From: Acidobacteriota bacterium
Lineage (GTDB): Bacteria > Acidobacteriota > Vicinamibacteria > Vicinamibacterales > Vicinamibacteraceae
NCBI GenBank assembly: GCA_023418055.1
Contig: JAEZDP010000493.1
Span: 1-18,096 of the forward strand
Direction: 5' to 3'
DNA length: 18,096 nt
The notes beneath the pieces were generated by a model that was given only the letters and a program-made list of their open reading frames with translations, made no database searches and was not told the DNA's origin. Positions 7,186 to 15,016 of this stretch are shown in pieces; position 1 is the first letter of the stretch; the number at the start of each line of letters is the position of its first letter. A program made the position numbers and the translations under genes.

Positions 7186-10100
7186 CTACTTGAGGCTGGC
7201 CAGGTACTCGACGAGCGCCCGTACCTCGCGAGGCTCGAGCAACAGGCCGAGGGGCGGCATGGCCGACACCGGGTCGGTGCGCTCGGCGATGTCGGCCTTG
7301 GGGATGCGCCGTTCGATGGCAGGCGTGCCGACCATCAGCGTCAGCTGCGTCGCGTCCTCCTCGCGGAGCATGCCGTCCACGCGTGTGCCGTCGCGTAAGG
7401 TGATGCCGACCAGACCGTACCCGGGCGCAATCCGTGCACTCGGGTCGACGAGCGACTCGAGCAGCTGCTCCCGGCTCAGCACCGACCCGATGCGGCTCAG
7501 GTCGGGGCCGACATCCGAGCCCCGTCCTCGTACCGCGTGGCACCGCGTGCATTCTGCCGTCGGGTTCTGTGCAAACACCTCACGGCCTGCCCTCGCCGTG
7601 CCCCCGCGGAGCAGGCCGTCTCGGAAGGCGGTGACGAGGCTGTCGGCCTGACGCACACGGACGAACGCGTCGATCTGCGCCTGCAGCTCGGCGCTGCCGT
7701 CCTCCTGCACGGCATCGAGCAGGTCGATCTGCAGCTCGGGGGCGAGGCGTCCGGCGATGAGCGTGTCGGTGTATCGGCGCAGCAACGAGCGCGCCTCGGC
7801 GGCATCCAGTCGTCCGAGCACGTCGAGCGCTCCCTGCTGCTCGACGATGGTGCCGCGGTCGAGGACGCCCGATACGTGACGCACCTTGTCGGCCACGTCC
7901 ATCTCGATGTCAGGCAGCAGGCCGAGGGCGGCGCGCCGGACGTCCACCGCCTCGTCGGCGAAGGCCTCCTGCACGAGGGCCGGCATACCGGGCGTCTCCA
8001 TGGCGTGCAGCGACTCGAGGGCGGCTATGCGCACATCGGGGTCGCTGTCGGTGCGCAGTTGCGCGAGCAGCACCGGCTCGGCCGACCGGAGGGCGAGGTT
8101 CCCGGCGGCCCGTGCCATGGCGATCCGGATGTCGGCGCTCGTATGCGCGCCGTCGCGTGAGAGGTCGTCGTACAGCCGCTGCAGGGCGGCCTGTGCGGCG
8201 GTACGGCCGCGCGTGGCGCGTGCCGTGGGCTGTCCCTGCACGGGCACCTCGAAGGGCTCGAGATAGTAGCCGTCCACGCGGTCGAGCGGCGAGGGCGCGT
8301 CCCAGACGCCTAGGCTCGCCACGGCCTCCACGCGGATGTCGTCTGGCTGGCTGGAATCCGCCGCCACCGCGGCGACACGTGTCACGGCCTGGTCGGTGCC
8401 CAGCCGAAGATTGGCGTTGATGGCCCGCCGCACAAGCGGCGCGGACGTCGCGTGGCGCGTGGTGCCCAGTACGGCGGCAAGGCGCGGCACCGCGCCGGGA
8501 ATCGAGCCGTCGTCGTTGATGGCGCGGGCGGCCTCGGTGGCCACGTGCATGTCGGCGTCGTCGAGGAATCGCGCGACGCCGTCGTGCCGCATCCGGCGCA
8601 GCGCCACGACCGCCGCGAGCCGCACGGCCTGTCCCTCGTGGGTGGCGAGCGCCTCGAGCGGGCCGGCGTCGCCGATGCTCGCCAGCGCAAGGCTGCCGGC
8701 GTGATGGATGGCGGCGTCGTGCCCGTCGTTGTCGGCCAGCATCTCCACCAGCGGCTGGACGGCCCCTGCAAACGCCATCCGGCCCAGCGCCTCAGCGGCG
8801 AAGAACCTGGCGCGGGGGGCGGTGTCCATCAGGAGCGGCAGCAGGTCACGCGCGGCGGCTTGGTGACGGATGTCGCCGATCAGGCGTGCGGCCTGTGCGC
8901 GGATCTCGCCGTCCTCGTCGGTCAGGAATGAACGCAGCGCTGCCGCATGGGCCGGGTCGCGTCGTGCCATCTGCGCCAGCCCCCACAGCGCGTGCAGGCG
9001 CGCGTGCAGATGCGAAGGGTTGCGGGCCACCTCGACGAACGCGGCGGCCTCGTTCCGCGCAGCGAGGGCAAACTGCGCCTTCTGCCGTACCCGCATGTCG
9101 TCGTGGCGCAACAGCGTCGTCAGCCCGGCGACATCGCGACGCGACAGATCCTCCTGCAGCAACTGCTGCACTTCGCGGCGCTTCACACTGCCCGCCTCCG
9201 AAGGTGCGTCGATCTTCCAGATGCGACCGCCGTTCTTCGAGTCCCATCCCGTGATCCAGTCGGCCACGTACAGCGCGCCGTCGGGGCCGATACGCAGGCC
9301 CACCGACAACACCCCGCGCAGCAGCACCTTCTCGCTGTCCATCGCAAAGCCGGCGCCGTCTTCTTTCAGCGTGAAGGCGTAGATGCGGGCGTTGGCCGGG
9401 GCGCCCGGGAAGCTGGTGACGAAGAAGTGGTTGCGCCACTCGGCCGACAGCGCCGTGCCGGGGTTGTAGGCCATGCCCGACGGGCCGGCGTGCCACGCGG
9501 CCACAGGAGGCAGGATGTGGGCGGCCTGCCCTTCGTGGCGGGGCTTGAACATCCCCTCCGCCATCCACACGTTGTAGCGGTTGTTCTTCTCGTCGGTGTA
9601 CTTGCCGTACTGCCAGTTCGAGCGCCAGCCGCTGTCGGCCCCGTAGGGTATGTACACCAGGCGCTCGGTCTCGCCGGGATGGTCGCCGTCGTTGTCGACG
9701 CTGATGAGATTGCCGCGGTCGTCGAAGGCGAACTCCTGGAGGTTGCGGATGCCGGTGGCAAAGACCTCGAAGTTCGAGCCGTCCATCTCGGAGCGCGCGA
9801 CCACACCTTGGTTGGGATAGGCCCAGCGTTTCCCGTGCGTGTCGACGACGTTCATTCCCATGTCGCCGACCTCCCAGTAGAGCCGGCCGTCCGGGCCGAC
9901 CATCACGCCCGACACGCCGTGGCCGCCATAGGTGGGGTGGGTCGAGAAGCCTTCGCTGATCGTTGTCTGCTGCTCGAAGTAGCCGTCGCCGTCGGCATCG
10001 CGTAACCGGTAGACGCCAGGCGGCACGCCGACGATCAGATCGCCCTCGTCGTGGACAACACTGCCGGCGATGTCCCAGGCGGGATCGTCGTTGAAGCCCT

Positions 10101-10653
10101 CCATGACCACCTGCGAGCGGTCGGCCCGTCCGTCGCCGTCGGTGTCGTCGAGCCGGTAGATCCGCTCCTTCATCTCCTTCAGGTCGTGGATGTCGTGTGA
10201 GCCGTCGCCGTTCAGGTCGTCGAGCCAGTCCTTGTTCTCGTCGCTGTTGGACGGCGCCATCACGCGGGCATAGAAGGCGCGCAGGTCGTCGAGGCTCTTG
10301 AGGGTGTGGGCGACGGTCATCCAGTCGCGGTGGCCCCGGATGTCGAGTGGCAGGTTGTTGCGGGTGGTGCTCGTCACGTACATCACGCCGCTGGGATCGA
10401 TGTCGATGGCCACCGGGTCGACGACCAGTTCGGTGGGGGCCCAGAGGGAGAGTTCGAGACCCTCGGCGAGTTCGACGCGGGTACGGAGCTTCGCATCGGC
10501 CGCGAGGCGCTCCGCGTCATCGGCGCTCAGCCGTGTCTCCTGGATCGGACCGCCCGCCGAAGGCGCAGGCGTCTGGCGTGCTCCCCAGAGCACGCCCTGG
10601 AGGGCGAAAGGGGCGGCGAGGAGCAGGGCGAGCAGGCAGCAGCGTTGCAGCAT
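7186..10653 (-). CDS. Large exported PVC-type heme-binding protein: beta-propeller, HEAT repeats, cytochrome c
   Basis: This 1155-residue protein has a signal peptide to about residue 26. An N-terminal beta-propeller (about 60-480) of the membrane-bound-dehydrogenase / sorbosone-dehydrogenase-like type follows, with blade motifs VAIDIDPSGVMYV, VGPDGRLYWEVGD, FAFDDRGNLISVDNDGDHPG and IGPDGALYVADW. HEAT-like helical repeats fill about 500-960. The C-terminus is the Pirellula/Verrucomicrobium-type mono-heme domain, with C1035, C1038 and H1039 in CTRCH, then GSDVGPDLSRIGSVL. M1132 in SAMPPLG is the likely sixth iron ligand. Two calcium-loop-like motifs, DLNGDGSHDIHDL (146-158) and DDTDGDGRAD (169-178), sit in the propeller. 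Proteins of this layout are periplasmic, probably oxidise sugars or alcohols and pass electrons to the heme, but few have been tested. The gene is first in a two-gene operon with the TPR protein. Confidence 0.9.
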   Translation of the reverse strand: MLQRCCLLALLLAAPFALQGVLWGARQTPAPSAGGPIQETRLSADDAERLAADAKLRTRVELAEGLELSLWAPTELVVDPVAIDIDPSGVMYVTSTTRNNLPLDIRGHRDWMTVAHTLKSLDDLRAFYARVMAPSNSDENKDWLDDLNGDGSHDIHDLKEMKERIYRLDDTDGDGRADRSQVVMEGFNDDPAWDIAGSVVHDEGDLIVGVPPGVYRLRDADGDGYFEQQTTISEGFSTHPTYGGHGVSGVMVGPDGRLYWEVGDMGMNVVDTHGKRWAYPNQGVVARSEMDGSNFEVFATGIRNLQEFAFDDRGNLISVDNDGDHPGETERLVYIPYGADSGWRSNWQYGKYTDEKNNRYNVWMAEGMFKPRHEGQAAHILPPVAAWHAGPSGMAYNPGTALSAEWRNHFFVTSFPGAPANARIYAFTLKEDGAGFAMDSEKVLLRGVLSVGLRIGPDGALYVADWITGWDSKNGGRIWKIDAPSEAGSVKRREVQQLLQEDLSRRDVAGLTTLLRHDDMRVRQKAQFALAARNEAAAFVEVARNPSHLHARLHALWGLAQMARRDPAHAAALRSFLTDEDGEIRAQAARLIGDIRHQAAARDLLPLLMDTAPRARFFAAEALGRMAFAGAVQPLVEMLADNDGHDAAIHHAGSLALASIGDAGPLEALATHEGQAVRLAAVVALRRMRHDGVARFLDDADMHVATEAARAINDDGSIPGAVPRLAAVLGTTRHATSAPLVRRAINANLRLGTDQAVTRVAAVAADSSQPDDIRVEAVASLGVWDAPSPLDRVDGYYLEPFEVPVQGQPTARATRGRTAAQAALQRLYDDLSRDGAHTSADIRIAMARAAGNLALRSAEPVLLAQLRTDSDPDVRIAALESLHAMETPGMPALVQEAFADEAVDVRRAALGLLPDIEMDVADKVRHVSGVLDRGTIVEQQGALDVLGRLDAAEARSLLRRYTDTLIAGRLAPELQIDLLDAVQEDGSAELQAQIDAFVRVRQADSLVTAFRDGLLRGGTARAGREVFAQNPTAECTRCHAVRGRGSDVGPDLSRIGSVLSREQLLESLVDPSARIAPGYGLVGITLRDGTRVDGMLREEDATQLTLMVGTPAIERRIPKADIAERTDPVSAMPPLGLLLEPREVRALVEYLASLK

Positions 10654-10728
10654 GAAGCAGGTCCGTCGGCGGTGGAGTCCGTTCAGATATACACCGGAAG
10701 CTGAGTACCCCGGGCGTGCTGCCGCGGC

Positions 10729-11100
10729 TCAGGCGCTCGGCGCGGGCGGCGTGGGCAACTCGCGCACCGCCCGGATCTCGATGCTGCCGAGTCGTGCCGG
10801 CGGAATCTTCGAGGCGACGCGCACGGCCTCGTCGAGGGTGGCGGCGTCGATGAGGTAGAAGCCTGCGAGCTGCTCGCGCGTTTCGGCGAAGGGCCCGTCA
10901 GTCACCGACGTGCGGCCGTCGCGTACACGCAGAGTGACCGCCGTCGGCGTGGGCTCGAGTGCCGCTCCACCGAGCCGATGGCCGCTGGCCGCGATGCTTT
11001 CGCCAAACGCGACGCACTCGTAGTTCAAGGCCTGCCAGGCGTCGGGCGTCATCTCGCCCACCTCGGCTTCGTTGTAGTACACCAGGCACACGTATTTCAT
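10729..11100 (-). CDS. YCII-related DGPF-domain protein, partner of the ECF sigma factor
   Basis: This 123-residue cytoplasmic protein has one YCII-related alpha/beta domain. It starts MKYVCLVYYNE and carries the DGPF motif at residues 68-71, in TDGPFAETREQLAGFYLID. The start is fixed by an ATGA overlap: the ATG at 11100-11098 shares two bases with the sigma-factor TGA at 11099-11097, and AAGGAG (minus strand, 11111-11106) precedes it by five bases. A longer open frame upstream merely reads through the end of the sigma gene. DGPF proteins regularly accompany ECF42-type sigma factors and are often their targets, but their biochemical role is unknown. Here the order is sigma first, DGPF second, with translational coupling. 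Confidence 0.9.
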   Translation of the reverse strand: MKYVCLVYYNEAEVGEMTPDAWQALNYECVAFGESIAASGHRLGGAALEPTPTAVTLRVRDGRTSVTDGPFAETREQLAGFYLIDAATLDEAVRVASKIPPARLGSIEIRAVRELPTPPAPSA

Positions 11101-12392
11101 GGCTGCTCCTTGGGGTCGCCGCACAGTTCGTGCAGGCGGGTCTGGAGGAAGTGGCGTTCGGGCTCGAGGCGCGTGAGCGCGAGCGCGGCGGCGTACGCCT
11201 CACGCGCTTCATCGAGCCGTCCCAGGCGGCGGCAGAAATCGGCACGGGCGGCGTGCGCCAGATGATAGTCGTGCAGGACGCCCCGGGCGAGCAGCGCGTC
11301 CACCAGCGCGAGGCCAGCCGCCGGCCCGTCGCACATGGCCACGGCGACCGCGCGGTTCAGCTCGATGACCGGAGAGGGCTCCGCCCGCAGCAGCACGTCG
11401 TAGAGGGCGACGATCTGCGGCCAGTCGGTGCTGGCCGCATCAGGCGCCTCGGCATGGACCGCCGAGATGGCCGCCTGCAGCGTGTAGGCGCCAAACGTGC
11501 CCGAACGCAGGGCCTCGGTCACGAGCGCGCGGCCCTCGGCAATCGCCTCGCGATCCCAGAGGGACCGGTCCTGCGCGTCGAGCAGGATGAGTTCCCCGGA
11601 GTCGGACGTGCGGGCGCGGCGCCTCGACTCGTGCAGCAGCAGCAGGGCGAGCAAGCCGCGCACCTCGGGTTCCGGCAGCAGGTCGAGCACGAGTCGGGCG
11701 AGCCGGATGGCTTCACCCGACAGGTCGTGGCGCGTGAGGGCGGTGCCGGCCGACGCGGCGTACCCTTCGTTGAAGACGAGATAGATCACCTGCAGCACGC
11801 TGTCGAGGCGCTCGGCGAGCGTCTCGCGCGAGGGCACTTCGTACGGGATGCGTGCGGTGCGAATCTTCTGTTTGGCGCGAACGATGCGCTGGGCGAGGGT
11901 GGGCGGCGGCACCAGGAACGCACGCGCAATCTCCTCCGTCGTGAGGCCACAGACCTCGCGCAGGGTCAGTGCGACCCGGCCCTCCTGCGGCAGCGCGGGA
12001 TGGCAGCAGGTGAACACGAGGCGCAGGCGGTCGTCCTCGATGTCCTCAGCGTCGGTCATCGTGACGCTCCCCGAACCGCCGTACATCGTGTCCACGACGT
12101 CGGCCTGCGACGCGTCGAAGCGGGCGCGCCGACGGATGGTGTCGATCGCCTTGAACCGTCCGGCGGAGACCAGCCACGCCCTGGGGTTGGCGGGGACCCC
12201 GTCGCGCGCCCACTGCTCCATCGCGGCACGAAAGGCGTCATGCAGCGCCTCTTCGGCCAGGTCGAAGTCGCCGAGCAGGCGGATGAGCGTGGCCAGCACC
12301 CGGCGTGAGTCGTCCCGGTACACGCGCTCGATCACCGCAGCAACGTCCACGGCGTCGGGGGGGCCGATCTCTGGCGATGGCGACTGGGACAT
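11097..12392 (-). CDS. ECF sigma factor, ECF42-like, with long C-terminal TPR-like extension
   Basis: At 431 residues this is about twice the length of a plain ECF sigma factor. Region 2 (about 20-90) contains RRVLATLIRLLGDFDLAEEALHDAF. Region 4 (about 125-190) contains VFTCCHPALP, LTLREVCGLTTEEIARAF and a helix-turn-helix. The remaining 240 residues are helical and TPR-like, with VFNEGYAAS, RLARLVLDLLPEPEVRGLLALLLLHESRRRAR and RHFLQTRLHEL. This layout and the coupled DGPF gene fit group ECF42, where the extension regulates the sigma factor in place of an anti-sigma protein. No anti-sigma gene is adjacent. It starts 82 bases from the divergent peptidase gene. A possible self-recognised promoter lies at 12410-12437. 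Group assignment is by recall of family features. Confidence 0.9.
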   Translation of the reverse strand: MSQSPSPEIGPPDAVDVAAVIERVYRDDSRRVLATLIRLLGDFDLAEEALHDAFRAAMEQWARDGVPANPRAWLVSAGRFKAIDTIRRRARFDASQADVVDTMYGGSGSVTMTDAEDIEDDRLRLVFTCCHPALPQEGRVALTLREVCGLTTEEIARAFLVPPPTLAQRIVRAKQKIRTARIPYEVPSRETLAERLDSVLQVIYLVFNEGYAASAGTALTRHDLSGEAIRLARLVLDLLPEPEVRGLLALLLLHESRRRARTSDSGELILLDAQDRSLWDREAIAEGRALVTEALRSGTFGAYTLQAAISAVHAEAPDAASTDWPQIVALYDVLLRAEPSPVIELNRAVAVAMCDGPAAGLALVDALLARGVLHDYHLAHAARADFCRRLGRLDEAREAYAAALALTRLEPERHFLQTRLHELCGDPKEQP

Positions 12393-12409
12393 GCAGGCTC
12401 ACATCCGGT

Positions 12410-12437
12410 GGTCGAGCAGGTGACGCACCGATCGACG
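12410..12437. promoter_or_regulatory. Near-symmetric ECF42-like promoter candidate between sigma factor and peptidase
   Basis: On the minus strand, CGTCGA (12437-12432) is followed after 17 bases by CGACC (12414-12410), about 18 bases before the sigma ATG. On the plus strand, GGTCGA (12410-12415) is followed after 17 bases by CGACG (12433-12437), about 37 bases before the peptidase GTG. The published ECF42 motif, as I recall it, is TGTCGA at -35 and CGA(C/T) at -10. The element could therefore fire in either direction and be autoregulated. TCGA words are common in such GC-rich DNA, so chance remains possible. Confidence 0.35.
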
Positions 12438-12474
12438 TGCAAGGATACCGGAAGGCCGTTGGAGGCTGGCGGAT

Positions 12475-14769
12475 GTGGTTCAATGTGCCGCCATGAGCGC
12501 ACGCGCAGCAGGAGTGGTGGTGATCGGGCTGGCCCTGTCGTTTCAGGTGGCCGCACAGGACCGGTCGGCGTCCACCGCGACGCCCGGAGGCTTTTCGACG
12601 GAGCGCGCCAGACAGCAGCAGGCGCTCGAGGCCAGGTTTGACGAGACGCTGTCGGCCAGGAATCTCGAGACCTGGATGCGTCAACTGGCCGCGCGTCCGC
12701 ATCATGTGGGCTCGCCGCACGGCAAGGCCAATGCCGAGTTCATGGCCGGCCTCTTCCGCTCGTGGGGCTACGACGTCGAGATCACCGACTATCGCGTGCT
12801 GTTGCCGACGCCCACCGTCCGCCTGGTCGAAATGGTGGCGCCCACCAGGTTCACCGCGTCGTTGAGCGAACCACCCCTGCCCGAAGACGAGACGTCACGG
12901 CACCTCGACGACCAGCTGCCCATCTACAACGCCTATTCGATCGACGGTGACGTCACGGCCGATCTCGTGTACGTGAACTACGGCATTCCCGCTGACTACG
13001 AGGAACTCGAGCGGCGCGGCATCGACGTGCGCGGCAAGATCGTGCTGGCGAGGTACGGCGGGTCGTGGCGCGGCATCAAGCCCAAGGTGGCGGCTGAGAA
13101 AGGCGCGATTGGCTGCCTCATCTTCTCGGACCCGCGCGACGATGGGTTCTTTCAGGGGGCGGCGTATCCTGACGGCGGATGGCGCAGCGACCGTGCGGCG
13201 CAGCGCGGCTCGGTGGCCGACATGCCCACCTACCCCGGCGACCCCCTGACGCCCTTCGTGGCCGCGACGGCCGAGGCGAAACGGCCACCGTTCAAGGAAG
13301 CCGAGACGCTCACGAAGATTCCCGTGCTGCCCATCGCGTGGGCCGATGCGCTGCCGCTGCTCGAGGCCATGGACGGACCGGTGGCGCCGCCGGCGTGGCG
13401 GGGCGGCCTGCCGACGCCGTATCGCCTTGGGCCTGGCCCTGCGCGCGTGCGGCTGAAGCTCGAGTTCGACTGGTCGCTGGTGCCGGCCTACAACGTCATC
13501 GCGACGCTGCGCGGGGCGGAGTTTCCCGATCAGTGGATTGTCCGCGGCAACCACCACGACGCGTGGGTGGCGGGCGCCACTGATCCCGTCAGCGGCATGG
13601 TGGCGGTGATGGAAGAGGCGCGGGCGATCGCGGCGCTCACGGCCACGGGCTGGCGGCCTCGTCGGACGCTCGTGTTTGCCGGGTGGGACGCCGAGGAGCC
13701 AGGCCTGCTCGGGTCCACCGAATGGGTGGAGGATCACGCGCGCACGCTGAGTGCCAATGTCGTGGCCTACGTCAACTCCGACAGCAACGCCCGTGGGTTC
13801 TTCAGCGCGGGCGGATCGCACAGCCTCGAGCAGCTGGTCAACGAGATCGCACGTGACGTGCCCGAGCCGAAGGTCGGCGGCACGATCGGGCAGCGGCTGC
13901 TGGCGCGCGTCGTGCTCGACGGCGCACCAGACACCCGGACGCGCGCGCGAGACGAGGACGCCTTCGCGATTGCCGCCCTGGGGTCCGGGTCGGACTACAC
14001 GCCGTTCCTGCAGCACCTCGGCATCGCGTCGATCAACATCGGCTTCGGGGGCGAAGGCGAATACGGGCAGTACCACTCGGCCTACGACTCGATGGACCAC
14101 TTCCTCCGGTTCCAGGATCCGGATCTGTCCTATGGGCTCGCCCTCGCGAAGGTCGGCGGACGGGCCGTGCTGCGGTTGTCGGAGGCGGACCTGCTGCCGT
14201 TTGCCTTCACGCCGTCCGCGTCGCGGATTGCCGGGTACGTGGACGAGATCGCGCGGCTGGTGACGACGATGCGCGACGAGACGGAGGAGCACAACCGCCG
14301 GGTGGCCGACGGGGTGTTCACGCGTGCCGCCAGCCCCTATGCGCCCTATGTCGCGCCGTCGGCGCGCGAGGCCGTGCCGGCCATCGATCTCGGACCGCTG
14401 TCGCAGGCGGTGGACCGGCTCCGCGTGGCCGCCCGTCGCTACGACGCCGTCGCCGCCAGGGCCACGGGAGAGGCCGCGAGTCCGGCGCTCGCAGCGGCCA
14501 ACGCGCTGCTGCTGTCCGCCGAGCGCGCCCTCACCCGGTCCGAGGGCCTGCCGCGGCGTCCCTGGTTCCGCCACCAGGTGTACGCGCCGGGCTTGTATAC
14601 CGGCTATGGGGTGAAGACGCTGCCGGCCGTGCGCGAGGCGATCGAGGAGCGGCAGTGGGACGAGGCACGGACGCAGGTGCCGCTGGTGGCGGCGACGCTC
14701 GAGCGGTACGCCGCGGTGATCGAGCAGGCTGCCGCTGCGCTGGAGGGCGGGGTCAGACCTGCTGCGTGA
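12475..14769 (+). CDS. Secreted M28 zinc peptidase, glutamate carboxypeptidase II type
   Basis: This 764-residue protein has a signal peptide, a PA (protease-associated) domain about 130-290, an M28 catalytic domain about 330-550 and a transferrin-receptor-like dimerisation domain at the C-terminus. Zinc and catalytic residues line up with human PSMA, with the same spacing: H360 and D370 in HHDAWVAGATDP, E407 (base) and E408 in WDAEEPGLLGSTEW, D436 in NSDSN, and H534 in QYHSAYD. It should remove C-terminal acidic or other residues from peptides outside the cytoplasm. Start: GTG at 12475 has GGAGG at 12461-12465 nine bases upstream. ATG at 12493 gives a better signal peptide but has no ribosome binding site. 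The last codons and the TGA lie inside the first copy of a 27-bp repeat. Confidence 0.92.
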   Translation: MVQCAAMSARAAGVVVIGLALSFQVAAQDRSASTATPGGFSTERARQQQALEARFDETLSARNLETWMRQLAARPHHVGSPHGKANAEFMAGLFRSWGYDVEITDYRVLLPTPTVRLVEMVAPTRFTASLSEPPLPEDETSRHLDDQLPIYNAYSIDGDVTADLVYVNYGIPADYEELERRGIDVRGKIVLARYGGSWRGIKPKVAAEKGAIGCLIFSDPRDDGFFQGAAYPDGGWRSDRAAQRGSVADMPTYPGDPLTPFVAATAEAKRPPFKEAETLTKIPVLPIAWADALPLLEAMDGPVAPPAWRGGLPTPYRLGPGPARVRLKLEFDWSLVPAYNVIATLRGAEFPDQWIVRGNHHDAWVAGATDPVSGMVAVMEEARAIAALTATGWRPRRTLVFAGWDAEEPGLLGSTEWVEDHARTLSANVVAYVNSDSNARGFFSAGGSHSLEQLVNEIARDVPEPKVGGTIGQRLLARVVLDGAPDTRTRARDEDAFAIAALGSGSDYTPFLQHLGIASINIGFGGEGEYGQYHSAYDSMDHFLRFQDPDLSYGLALAKVGGRAVLRLSEADLLPFAFTPSASRIAGYVDEIARLVTTMRDETEEHNRRVADGVFTRAASPYAPYVAPSAREAVPAIDLGPLSQAVDRLRVAARRYDAVAARATGEAASPALAAANALLLSAERALTRSEGLPRRPWFRHQVYAPGLYTGYGVKTLPAVREAIEERQWDEARTQVPLVAATLERYAAVIEQAAAALEGGVRPAA

Positions 14770-14847
14770 CATCGCGGGGTCAGACCTGCGCCGTGACACC
14801 GCGGGGTCAGACCTGCCACGTGACGTTGCGGGGTCAGACCTGAACCG
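14749..14847. repeat. 27-bp tandem repeat with palindromic GGTCAGACC core, about 3.7 copies
   Basis: GGGGTCAGACCTG begins at 14749, 14776, 14803 and 14830, exactly 27 bases apart. Each of the first three copies also shares CGTGAC at the same offset and ends in GC. The bases between vary by one to three. GGTC-A-GACC is a perfect inverted repeat around one A. The first copy supplies the final GVRPAA codons and TGA stop of the M28 gene. The remainder is intergenic. The look is that of a REP-like element, but no REP-associated transposase is in the window. Confidence 0.85.
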
Positions 14848-15016
14848 TTCGCCCCAACCTCGACCATCCACCGCGCTTCGTCGTCCCCCGGTAACGCTCG
14901 CCCGCCCCTCACCGAACAACGGAACTTCCCACGGATCCGCCCCGTACAGCGGACTGGACCGGCGCCGCCTCCCCTCCCCCGTGCCCGTCCGTCACCCCTT
15001 CATCCGGGAGGTCTTC
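14848..15016 (+). other. Gap before the PEP-CTERM gene, no gene seen
   Basis: These 169 bases between the 27-bp repeats and the PEP-CTERM start are C-rich on the plus strand and hold no convincing coding region. An in-frame GTG at 14981 would lengthen the next gene by 12 residues but has no ribosome binding site and would spoil the signal peptide. I find no clear sigma-70 or sigma-54 promoter. The GGGAGG ribosome binding site at 15006-15011 belongs to the next gene. Confidence 0.5.

Noticed and set aside
5930..7552. Long minus-strand open frame overlapping DUF4139, the TPR gene and the heme gene
   Set aside because: It overlaps three well-supported genes and has biased Arg/Gly/Ala composition without domains.
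11101..11124. Longer start for the DGPF protein (MRRPQGAA...)
   Set aside because: The extra residues only re-read the end of the sigma gene. The ATGA overlap with a good ribosome binding site fixes the start at 11100.
14749..14847. CRISPR array
   Set aside because: Units are directly adjacent with only a few variable bases between shared blocks. There are no 30-base unique spacers and no cas genes.
12895..14919. Long minus-strand open frame opposite the peptidase, including the 27-bp repeats
   Set aside because: It is antisense to a well-supported M28 gene, has no family resemblance, and its repeated RSDPA peptides merely translate the DNA repeat.
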